Made by a program: the position numbers and the translations under genes. The notes below the pieces were generated by a model that worked only from the letters and a program-made list of their open reading frames with translations, searched no databases and was not told the DNA's origin. Shown here piece after piece: positions 1 to 5,468 of a stretch of DNA of 5,468 bases. Each line of letters begins with the position of its first letter. Position 1 is the first letter of the stretch. This DNA comes from an uncultured Desulfovibrio sp. (lineage in GTDB: Bacteria > Desulfobacterota > Desulfovibrionia > Desulfovibrionales > Desulfovibrionaceae): assembly GCA_946490455.1 (NCBI GenBank), contig CAMLXE010000132.1:1-5468 (forward strand). Direction: 5' to 3'.

Positions 1-153
1 AGTGAACAGGGAATTTTTCCCCGTGTCTGCCGCGACGGCAACGATCACGCGATCAAACATGTGCAGGCCGCGCCTGATGATGTTGGCATGTCCATTGGTC
101 AGGGGATCAAAGGTCCCGGGATAGATGGCTACTCGTTTGGAGGCAGGTGCCAT
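1..153 (-). CDS. coaD: Phosphopantetheine adenylyltransferase (CoaD), N-terminal fragment cut by the window edge
   Basis: This is the first 51 codons of a gene that runs off the left edge. The translation begins MAPASKRVAIYPGTFDPLTN and continues with GHANIIRRGL. The GTFDPLTNGH block (residues 13-22) is the nucleotidyltransferase signature of CoaD, with T19-x-G-H22 as the HIGH-type nucleotide-binding motif. In the family, CoaD transfers AMP from ATP to 4'-phosphopantetheine in the cytoplasm, the penultimate step of coenzyme A synthesis. The ATG at 151-153 is chosen because it leaves only a few residues before the conserved strand, as is usual. The start lies inside the end of rsmD (25-nt overlap), and only a weak GGA-type ribosome binding site precedes it, which suggests translational coupling. 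The C-terminal two thirds cannot be assessed. Confidence 0.93.
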   Translation of the reverse strand, partial: MAPASKRVAIYPGTFDPLTNGHANIIRRGLHMFDRVIVAVAADTGKNSLFT

Positions 154-698
154 AATAGTATCCGTGTTTGTCCGTAATTTCTGTCGGTTTCCAGTTCAAG
201 TTCCGCATGGACGGAGGCGGCATCAAGCCGAAGCAGATCTTCCACCTCGGCAAGGAGATAGCCTCCGCGTGCAAGCCACCCACCGCGCATGACGGCCTTC
301 AGGGTTGGCAATAACCGGTTTTGCCCATAGGGCGGGTCCACAAAGATGATGTCAAAGGGCTGATAGCAGCGGCCGCGCGTAAATCGGGCCACATCATCTT
401 CTGCCACATGGCAGCGATCGGCCAGCCCAAGCCTGCTGATATTGCTCGTGAGGCAGTTCACGGCAACCGGTTCCCGTTCCACCAGACAGGCCTCACCGGC
501 ACCGCGGCTCAGAGCCTCAAAGCTCAGGCTGCCACTTCCCGCAAAAAGGTCAAGGACCCTGAGTCCTTCCCAGATGACTCCCCGCGAAGACAGCATGGAA
601 AAGATGGCAGCCCTGACTTTGGAAGTTGCGGGACGATAGCCCGGTCCTTCCACTGTCTTGAAAGTCCGGCCCCCAAGGGCACCGGCAATGATACGCAT
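129..698 (-). CDS. rsmD: 16S rRNA (guanine(966)-N(2))-methyltransferase RsmD
   Basis: The 189-residue protein has the full length and order expected of RsmD. It opens with MRIIAGALGGR, then RPATSKVRAAIFSML (22-36), the SAM-binding motif I VLDLFAGSGSLSFEAL (48-63) and the catalytic motif IV DPPYG (121-125) typical of amino-N2 methyltransferases acting on a base. By family knowledge it methylates G966 of 16S rRNA on assembled small subunits, using S-adenosylmethionine. The ATG at 696-698 has a strong ribosome binding site, AGGGAG at 704-709, with 5-nt spacing. It starts 27 nt after the stop of the upstream nuclease gene and its last 25 nt overlap the start of coaD. The rsmD-coaD pairing is common in bacteria. 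No anomaly is seen in the coding sequence. Confidence 0.95.
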   Translation of the reverse strand: MRIIAGALGGRTFKTVEGPGYRPATSKVRAAIFSMLSSRGVIWEGLRVLDLFAGSGSLSFEALSRGAGEACLVEREPVAVNCLTSNISRLGLADRCHVAEDDVARFTRGRCYQPFDIIFVDPPYGQNRLLPTLKAVMRGGWLARGGYLLAEVEDLLRLDAASVHAELELETDRNYGQTRILLWHLPPNE

Positions 699-725
699 GC
701 GTACTCCCTGCGCGACACACGCGCG

Positions 726-2339
726 TTACAGATTTGAAAGTACGGAAAGAAGTTCCTTGTTCAGCTCCAGGATGCGATCCTTGATATCCACCTGTTCCTC
801 CCACGGACGATCGGCAACATGTTCGAGCCGCGACCGGAGCATGGATACCTGATTCTCGGTGGTGGAGAGCAGGAAGTCCCAATCGACTTTCTGGGTCTGT
901 GGACGCGCTGTGACAATAACCTGAGGTTCTGTGCCGACTTCGAGTTCCATTTCTTCCAGATAGCCTGGAATGCTGACAGGGAGCTTGTACTTGTCATGGA
1001 TAAGTTGTGCAAGGGTCTGCTGGGCCTTTTCTTCACCATGCACAAGCACGACCTGCAGACCGGGATGCTCCATTTTCCCCAGCCAGTCGAGCAGCTGACT
1101 CTGTCCGGCATGTGCGGAGAAACCGCCAATGGTGAAGATACGCGCCTTGATGGCCACATCTTCATTGAACAGTCGTATGGATTTCGCACCATTGACGATC
1201 TTTCGTCCAGGAGTTCCAACACCCTGATACCCGACAAAGACAATGCTGGCTCCGGGTTTCCAGGCATTGTGGCGCAGATGGTGCCGAATTCGGCCTGCGT
1301 TGCACATGCCGCTGGCCGAAATGATGATGGCAGCGCCCTTCATGGTGTTGAGGGCCTGAGATTCCGTAGCATTGAGGGTAAACTTGACATTGGGGAGCAG
1401 GGCGGACATGTTTTCGGAAATAATGACTTCCGGCGTATCCAGATATTCCTTGAACGTCTTGAAGACTTCCGTAGCCCTGATGGCGAGGGGACTGTCCACA
1501 TAGATCGGCATGTCGGCAGGAAGCTTTCCCTTCTGGGAAAGAAGATAGAGGCAGTACAGAATTTCCTGCGTCCGTCCTACGGCAAATGCCGGAATGATGA
1601 CCTTTTCATGGTTGCTGTAGCTGTAGGCAATGGCTTCTGCCAGTTCGTCCAGCGTGGCGTCTTCATTCTTGTGGTTCCGATCCCCATAGGTGCTTTCCAT
1701 GAAGAGATAATCGGCCTGCGATGCCACGGAAGGATCGTGCATGAGGAGCGTTCCGGGGCGCCCCAGGTCGCCGGAAAAGACCAGTCTTGTGGATTTGCCG
1801 TCTTCGGTGATGACAATTTCAAGGAAGGCTGAACCAAGAATATGTCCTGCATCCTTATAGGTGACGGAAATGCCGGGATACGGTTCAAAGGTGGTATTGT
1901 ATTCCACCAGATGAAGCTGGTCCGGAACCTTTCTTGCATCTTCAATGGTATAGAGCGGTGTGATGTCCTTCTGATCCGGCTGCCCGCTATGTCTGGCAAG
2001 TTTCTTGCGCTTCCATTCGGTATCCATTTCCTGAATGTGTGCGCTGTCTTCCAGCATGAGCGCTACAAGCGATGCCGTAGGCGGCGTACAGAAGATGGGG
2101 CCTCTGAACCCCTCACTGACAATACGCGGCAAAAGGCCGGAATGGTCGATATGCGCGTGGGTCAGAAGAATGAACTTCAAAGATTCCGGGCCGTAGAGCT
2201 TTGTTTCATAATTTCGTTCTTCTATTTCATCATTACCCTGATGCATGCCGCAATCAACAGTAAAACGAATGCCGCACGCCTCAATAAGGAAACATGATCC
2301 TGTAACTGTCTGTGCCGCTCCAAGAAAATGTACTTTCAT
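726..2339 (-). CDS. Beta-CASP metallo-beta-lactamase-fold ribonuclease (CPSF73/YSH1-like)
   Basis: This 537-residue protein has all the marks of an RNA-specific beta-CASP nuclease. The MBL metal site is HAHIDH (61-66), with H166 in AGHILGS and D191 in SGDLGR. Beta-CASP motif A is E215 in ESTYGDR, motif B is H410 in GGFSAHAGQ and motif C is H434 in LVHGE. A histidine at motif C is the RNA-type form; DNA-type members such as Artemis have valine. An inserted CASP domain includes AFAVGRTQEILYCL (251-264) and SASGMCNAGRIRHHL (341-355). Characterised relatives are zinc-dependent endo- or exoribonucleases acting in the cytoplasm; the substrate here is unknown. After about residue 480 there is a C-terminal tail of some 55-60 residues, charged and probably helical, beyond the length of short archetypes near 430 residues. 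The ATG at 2337-2339 has GGAG at 2345-2348. It is the first gene of the probable operon with rsmD and coaD. It is distinct from RNase J, which has a different C-terminal domain. Confidence 0.93.
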   Translation of the reverse strand: MKVHFLGAAQTVTGSCFLIEACGIRFTVDCGMHQGNDEIEERNYETKLYGPESLKFILLTHAHIDHSGLLPRIVSEGFRGPIFCTPPTASLVALMLEDSAHIQEMDTEWKRKKLARHSGQPDQKDITPLYTIEDARKVPDQLHLVEYNTTFEPYPGISVTYKDAGHILGSAFLEIVITEDGKSTRLVFSGDLGRPGTLLMHDPSVASQADYLFMESTYGDRNHKNEDATLDELAEAIAYSYSNHEKVIIPAFAVGRTQEILYCLYLLSQKGKLPADMPIYVDSPLAIRATEVFKTFKEYLDTPEVIISENMSALLPNVKFTLNATESQALNTMKGAAIIISASGMCNAGRIRHHLRHNAWKPGASIVFVGYQGVGTPGRKIVNGAKSIRLFNEDVAIKARIFTIGGFSAHAGQSQLLDWLGKMEHPGLQVVLVHGEEKAQQTLAQLIHDKYKLPVSIPGYLEEMELEVGTEPQVIVTARPQTQKVDWDFLLSTTENQVSMLRSRLEHVADRPWEEQVDIKDRILELNKELLSVLSNL

Positions 2340-2353
2340 GGTCTCTCCGAGAG

Positions 2354-2382
2354 TTTATTGGCTACATAGCATAAGTTGTCAG
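2354..2382 (-). promoter_or_regulatory. Candidate sigma70-type promoter of the MBL-rsmD-coaD cluster
   Basis: On the minus strand CTGACA (2377-2382, 5 of 6 to TTGACA) is followed after 17 nt by AATAAA (2354-2359, 4 of 6 to TATAAT). The expected transcript start, near 2347, would leave a leader of only about 8 nt, with the ribosome binding site at its very end, which weakens the call. An alternative is TTGTTC (2407-2412), 17 nt, TTTCAT (2384-2389), which would give a leader near 38 nt but matches the consensus less well. Confidence 0.3.
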
Positions 2383-2399
2383 CATGAAACAGCGCTGGC

Positions 2400-2411
2400 T
2401 GTTCGCGAACA
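2400..2411. repeat. 12-bp perfect palindrome, operator-like
   Basis: TGTTCGCGAACA is self-complementary over 12 bp and sits 61-72 nt upstream of the nuclease start codon. A shorter palindrome, CAGCGCTG (2390-2397), lies next to it with centres 12 bp apart. Position and symmetry fit a binding site for a dimeric regulator, either just upstream of the -35 of the candidate promoter or overlapping the alternative one. No regulator family is recognised. A 12-bp palindrome can also arise by chance. Confidence 0.3.
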
Positions 2412-2747
2412 ATCCGGATCGTGGTGATATCCATTGATCTGCAGAAATATGAAAAAGATTCGGAACAGAGCTAGACCATACGCGCAAGAGGACGCAAAAG
2501 ACAAGAGGATAAGGGCTGAACGGCACAGAATTTTGGTATTTTTGCAGAAAGAACAGCGCTCATATACAGGAAGGCAAGACTATCTGCCAGACAGGTCAGA
2601 TGAATATCTCTACAACAGGCACAGAGACCGAAGGGACGCCTGACGCAGGAAACGAACGGGTTGGGCAGACTGGGGCTTCATTGTGCATGGGGCATGTTTG
2701 GACTATCCTGCACGCGCTACGTCAGGTCGTCCACGTACAAAGGCAAT

Positions 2748-3368
2748 ATGACACCGATACGGCCGCATCCGAAACCCGTTTCTCCCACAGACATACCCAT
2801 GAAAGCTCAGCACACAGCATACAGACAACAGAACCTGCCACACACGCCGCTTGTGGCTATTGACTTTGAAACGGCTGATTACGGAGCCGACAGCGCCTGC
2901 GCCGTCGGTTTGGCCAGAGTGGAGAATGGCAGGGTAGTGGATACCCTTTACAGTCTGATCCGCCCTCCAAGGCGGCGTATCCTTTTTACCTGGGTACATG
3001 GCATCACCTGGGAGCAGGTCAGGGACAGCCCAACCTTTGCCGAACTATGGCCGCAGCTTGCCAGCTTCTGGGAGGGGGCGACAGGTCTTGTGGCACACAA
3101 TGCGCCCTTTGACAGACGCGTTCTCCTTGCCTGCTGCGAGGCTGCGCACATTCCACAGCCTGAACTGCCCTTTGTCTGCACACTCAGGGAATCCAGACGC
3201 AGGCTGCATTTGCCGTCATACCGGCTGGACAGTCTCTGTGACCATTGCGGGATTCCTCTGGACCATCATCATGCCGGTTCCGATGCGCTGGCGGCGGCGA
3301 GGCTGTTCATCTACCTTCAGCAGCTTGATGCCACAGAGAGTCAGGAGGTCGGCTCCGGACGGCGATAG
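2748..3368 (+). CDS. DnaQ-like DEDDh 3'-5' exonuclease (PolC/epsilon-type exonuclease domain protein)
   Basis: The protein is a single RNase T/DnaQ exonuclease domain of about 170 residues after a short variable leader. In 206-residue numbering, motif ExoI is AIDFETA with D39 and E41, ExoII is AHNAPFD with D122, and ExoIII is HHAGSD with H174 and D179. All five DEDDh catalytic residues are therefore present and the enzyme should be active. Relatives remove nucleotides from 3' ends of DNA or RNA using two metal ions; no polymerase domain or polymerase gene is nearby, so a role as replicative proofreader is not implied. Start choice is uncertain. ATG 2748 is preferred because AAAGG lies 4 nt upstream. 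ATG 2799 (189 residues) has no visible ribosome binding site but sits closer to the conserved domain, and TTG 2661 is a longer option. The 3' end overlaps the convergent hflX gene by 28 nt. Confidence 0.88.
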   Translation: MTPIRPHPKPVSPTDIPMKAQHTAYRQQNLPHTPLVAIDFETADYGADSACAVGLARVENGRVVDTLYSLIRPPRRRILFTWVHGITWEQVRDSPTFAELWPQLASFWEGATGLVAHNAPFDRRVLLACCEAAHIPQPELPFVCTLRESRRRLHLPSYRLDSLCDHCGIPLDHHHAGSDALAAARLFIYLQQLDATESQEVGSGRR

Positions 3369-4999
3369 CCTTCCCAGCGAATGGTATTTTCGATGGTCTG
3401 TGAGAGCGTGTTCAGACCTTCTCCCGTGACTGCCGAAACGGGCAGGGCATCAGGCCATGCCCCACGCAGCGCCAGTCTGGTGTCAGGGTCCGTGGCGTCC
3501 CACTTGTTGAGGACCATGATTCTCGGAATGTCATGCAGTTCCATATCGGCAAGAATGGTCTCAACAGCGGTAACCTGTCGCTCCAGTTCTGGATGCGAGG
3601 CGTCGGCGACGAGCAGAAGCAGATCTGCCGCTTCCAGCTCTTCCAGCGTCGCCTGAAAGGCTTCTGTCAGTTCCTTTGGCAGATTGCGGATGAAGCCCAC
3701 CGTATCGGCAAGAACCAGCTCCCGCTCCCGGGGAAAACGCAGACGCCGGGTTGTGGGATCAAGGGTGGCAAAGAGCTTGTCTTCCGCCAGTACGGCTGAC
3801 TGGGTCAGTGCGTTCAGCAGGGTGGACTTGCCGGCATTGGTGTAGCCTACAAGGGCCACTACCGGAAGCCCCTGTCTGGCACGCCGGGCACGGGTGAAGG
3901 CCCGCTGCTGGCGAAGCTCATCCAGTTCCTTGCGGATTCTGGCAATGCGTTCCCGGATACGTCGTCTGTCCGTCTCCAGTTTGGTTTCACCGGGACCACG
4001 GCCTCCAATGCCGCCCATGAGTCTGTCCATGGCCCGGTTCTTTCCGACCAGACGTGGCTGCGTGTATTTGAGCTGGGCCATTTCCACCTGGAGCTTGCCG
4101 GCACGGGTTGTTGCCCGCTGGGCAAAAATATCAAGAATGAGCTGGGTACGGTCGAGAACCTTGCGCTCGGTCATTTCCGAGAGACTGTTCAGCTGGGCAG
4201 GGGTCAGTTCTCCATCAAAGACAATCAGTGAGGCCTGCCCCTGAAGCGCGAGAATTTCAAGCTCGGCGAGCTTGCCCTTGCCGAGAATGTGCCGGGGATG
4301 AATTTCGGCCACACGCTGAATGAGCGTTCCGGTCACCGTAATGTCAGCCGTACGGGCCAGCTCCTGCAATTCCTGCAGATGCATTTCCTGAATGCTTCTC
4401 GGCAGCGAGGCAACGGATACAAGAATGGCCCTTGGGCGATTTTCGGCTTCCGAGGCTTCGGAGGTTACACGGGCCAGTTCCTCTTCCAGCGATTCGGCCT
4501 CTGCGATAAAATTGAGTTCCACCCGATCCCACGGCTGCATGGCATGAACACGATAGGGCAGGCTGTCCGCATTGGGCGGGAGAAGATGCGCACTCTGAAA
4601 GCCGACAGGATCACCATAATCATTGACCGTGAGGACACTGACACTGTCCAGACGAAGAAACAGCATATCCATGAGGTCTTCCTGCGAAAGACCGTCCGGT
4701 GAAAGATGGGTATGCATGAGGCGAATGCCGCGCAACCGGCCGGAAGATTCCCTTCCGCGTGGAAGTTCCGGAATGAGAATGGAGGCAGGCTCGCCGACAA
4801 TGACCATGCTGACACGGCCCTGTCTGTCAATGATCAGCCCCAGCTGCCTGCCAAGAAGACGGGAAAGGGAAGCAAGCTCCCGCGCCTGTTCTACCGTATG
4901 GCCGCCGATGACCGGGTAACGCCGCTGTCCCAGTCTGGTCAGTGCCCGTATCTGACTGGGCTTGAGCCCTGTCGTATTTCCTTCGAGTCGTGTAGCGAT
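3341..4999 (-). CDS. hflX: GTPase HflX with extra N-terminal domain; start codon unresolved
   Basis: HflX is a ribosome-associated GTPase that, in studied bacteria, splits stalled ribosomes. Counting from the first in-frame ATG (4807, 488 residues), the HflX domain begins near 127. The linker signature GGIGGRGPGETKLETDRRRI is at 265-284, the P-loop GYTNAGKST at 321-329, switch II DTVGFI at 368-373, NKWD at 434-437 and SAVTGEG at 458-464; all are intact. The first 120 residues form an extra domain. Family-like sequence continues upstream of 4807, including EGNTTGLKPSQIRAL and later GRQLGLIIDRQGRVS, which resembles the N-terminus of Geobacter/Desulfovibrio HflX proteins (from memory). This stretch has no ATG, GTG or TTG before the in-frame TAA at 5021-5023. 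The end at 4999 assumes an AUC start with GAGG 8 nt upstream (5008-5011), giving 552 residues. ATG 4807 would delete conserved sequence and lacks a good ribosome binding site. The gene stands alone, between ssb and the convergent exonuclease. Confidence 0.9.
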   Translation of the reverse strand: MATRLEGNTTGLKPSQIRALTRLGQRRYPVIGGHTVEQARELASLSRLLGRQLGLIIDRQGRVSMVIVGEPASILIPELPRGRESSGRLRGIRLMHTHLSPDGLSQEDLMDMLFLRLDSVSVLTVNDYGDPVGFQSAHLLPPNADSLPYRVHAMQPWDRVELNFIAEAESLEEELARVTSEASEAENRPRAILVSVASLPRSIQEMHLQELQELARTADITVTGTLIQRVAEIHPRHILGKGKLAELEILALQGQASLIVFDGELTPAQLNSLSEMTERKVLDRTQLILDIFAQRATTRAGKLQVEMAQLKYTQPRLVGKNRAMDRLMGGIGGRGPGETKLETDRRRIRERIARIRKELDELRQQRAFTRARRARQGLPVVALVGYTNAGKSTLLNALTQSAVLAEDKLFATLDPTTRRLRFPRERELVLADTVGFIRNLPKELTEAFQATLEELEAADLLLLVADASHPELERQVTAVETILADMELHDIPRIMVLNKWDATDPDTRLALRGAWPDALPVSAVTGEGLNTLSQTIENTIRWEGYRRPEPTS

Positions 5000-5037
5000 G
5001 GCGATAGCCTCATCGGAGTCTTATGGGTGAACGGCAG

Positions 5038-5051
5038 GCGGGAAATCCCGC
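5038..5051. repeat. Small GC-rich inverted repeat in the hflX leader
   Basis: GCGGG and CCCGC flank a 4-nt AAAT spacer, giving a 5-bp all-GC stem-loop in the presumed hflX 5' leader, about 40-50 nt before the coding region. No T-tract follows on the minus strand, so it does not look like a terminator. It could affect mRNA stability or translation, or be incidental. Confidence 0.3.
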
Positions 5052-5081
5052 ACCCGACAGATGACCTTTTGCAGGCAAGGG

Positions 5082-5110
5082 ACTATACACGGCGGAAGGA
5101 GAAATGAAAA
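5082..5110 (-). promoter_or_regulatory. Candidate sigma70-type promoter of hflX
   Basis: On the minus strand TTTTCA (5105-5110, 4 of 6 to TTGACA) is followed after exactly 17 nt by TATAGT (5082-5087, 5 of 6 to TATAAT). The -10 is preceded by TGTG, partly like an extended -10. Transcription would start near 5075 and give a leader of about 60-75 nt before hflX. The -35 element uses the T-tract of the ssb terminator. Confidence 0.45.
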
Positions 5111-5134
5111 GGGGAGGAGCGCCGGCTCCTCCCC
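5107..5134 (-). terminator. Rho-independent terminator of ssb
   Basis: A perfect 10-bp stem, GGGGAGGAGC at 5111-5120 and GCTCCTCCCC at 5125-5134, encloses a 4-nt loop. On the minus strand it is followed by TTTT (5107-5110) and then CATTTC. It begins 7 nt after the ssb stop codon, the expected place. The stem is strong but the T-run is short. It separates ssb transcription from hflX. Confidence 0.85.
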
Positions 5135-5141
5135 TGACATG

Positions 5142-5468
5142 CTAGAAGGGAACGTCATCCATTCCGGAGGCCTCGGAAGGGAATGCCGGACCAAGATCCT
5201 CATAGTCGTCCTGACGTGGGGGCTGCTGTCTGCCATGCTGAGGACGGCCAGCCGGAGCCTGCCGTCTGGGAGCGGCATAGCCGCCTTCACTGCCCGAAGG
5301 CGCGCCCATGCCGGCAGCATCGCCACGGCGATCCAGGAACTGAACGCGCTGGGCCTTGATTTCTGTGGAATAACGGTCCTGACCCTGCTGATCCTGCCAC
5401 TTGCGGGTCTGAAGGCTGCCTTCCACATAGACAAGACTTCCCTTGGTCAGATACTGGGAGCAGTTTTC
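5142..5468 (-). CDS. ssb: Single-stranded DNA-binding protein (SSB), C-terminal fragment cut by the window edge
   Basis: The last 108 codons of ssb enter from the right edge. The fragment starts ENCSQYLTKGSLVYVEGSLQ and continues TRKWQDQQGQDRYSTEIKAQ, which is the end of the OB-fold (strands 4-5), including the KGSLVYVEG and TRKWQDQ-G-RY-TEI blocks typical of bacterial SSB. A flexible linker of about 60 residues rich in Gly, Pro, Gln and Arg follows (for example APRRQAPAGRPQHGRQQPP). The acidic tip is MDDVPF, the conserved hook that recruits replication and repair proteins (DDIPF in E. coli). SSB coats single-stranded DNA in replication, repair and recombination, usually as a tetramer. The gene ends in TAG at 5142-5144, just before a strong terminator. 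The N-terminal part lies outside the window. Confidence 0.95.
   Translation of the reverse strand, partial: ENCSQYLTKGSLVYVEGSLQTRKWQDQQGQDRYSTEIKAQRVQFLDRRGDAAGMGAPSGSEGGYAAPRRQAPAGRPQHGRQQPPRQDDYEDLGPAFPSEASGMDDVPF

Larger units (their letters stand above)
2340..2747. other. Divergent intergenic region without a convincing gene
   Basis: About 400 bp separate the minus-strand nuclease start from the plus-strand exonuclease start. The left end holds the nuclease ribosome binding site, a candidate promoter and a palindrome. The middle (about 2440-2600) is A/purine-rich on the plus strand and carries only a 69-codon open frame, rich in Arg, Lys, Asp and Glu, with no recognisable domain. For the exonuclease a weak promoter-like pair is TTGTGC (2681-2686), 17 nt, TATCCT (2704-2709). 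No tRNA, strong terminator hairpin or repeat array is visible. Confidence 0.6.

Noticed and set aside
819..1832. Plus-strand open frame of 337 codons
   Set aside because: It lies wholly antisense within the beta-CASP nuclease gene, shows no recognisable domain, and the opposite frame carries all catalytic motifs.
2434..2643. Plus-strand open frame of 69 codons in the intergenic gap
   Set aside because: Highly charged composition, no domain, no clear ribosome binding site; consistent with a chance frame in purine-rich DNA.
3362..3371. GGCGATAGCC at about 3362 and again near 5000
   Set aside because: A short 10-bp match at the two ends of hflX; coding sequence explains both and no longer flanking identity is seen, so it is not treated as a target-site duplication or repeat.
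4289..4702. Plus-strand open frame of 137 codons
   Set aside because: Antisense shadow inside hflX without family features.
4964..4980. Programmed -1 frameshift site for hflX
   Set aside because: No X-XXY-YYZ heptamer or downstream structure is apparent around the point where the ATG 5013 frame would need to change; kept only as an alternative in the start-codon finding.
1..5468. Defence island, mobile element, CRISPR array or new multi-gene system
   Set aside because: All full genes are recognisable housekeeping families; there are no repeats arrays, transposase or integrase fragments, or clusters of unknown genes.

Overview
This window is a compact chromosomal housekeeping region. The gene set and protein style suggest a Gram-negative bacterium of the Desulfovibrio type (Desulfobacterota). 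Supporting points are an HflX with an extra N-terminal domain of the Geobacter/Desulfovibrio kind, an SSB ending in DDVPF, and a beta-CASP nuclease-rsmD-coaD gene order. This assignment is inference from recalled families, not from a search. No mobile element, CRISPR array, tRNA or rRNA is visible.

Layout, left to right: a minus-strand cluster reads from about 2339 down to the left edge. It holds a beta-CASP metallo-beta-lactamase-fold ribonuclease (726-2339), rsmD for 16S rRNA G966 methylation (129-698) and the first 51 codons of coaD for coenzyme A synthesis (1-153). The first two genes are 27 nt apart and the last two overlap by 25 nt, so they are probably one transcript. A gap of about 400 bp (2340-2747) without a convincing gene separates this cluster from a divergent plus-strand gene for a DnaQ-like DEDDh 3'-5' exonuclease (about 2748-3368). 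That gene converges on, and overlaps by 28 nt, the minus-strand hflX gene (3341 to about 4999), a ribosome-associated GTPase. At the right edge is the C-terminal part of ssb on the minus strand (5142-5468), closed by a strong hairpin terminator. A promoter-like sequence for hflX starts in that terminator's T-tract.

The genes share a loose theme of RNA, ribosome and DNA maintenance: RNA processing, 16S rRNA modification, ribosome rescue by HflX, single-strand DNA binding and exonucleolytic trimming. Only the MBL-rsmD-coaD group looks like an operon.

The most unusual point is the 5' end of hflX. Family-like coding sequence runs about 64 codons upstream of the first in-frame ATG (4807), yet that stretch has no ATG, GTG or TTG before an in-frame stop at 5021-5023. 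Either a rare start codon (AUC at 4999 has a well-placed GAGG) or a frame error or frameshift must be invoked. I found no evidence of a wholly new biological system here.
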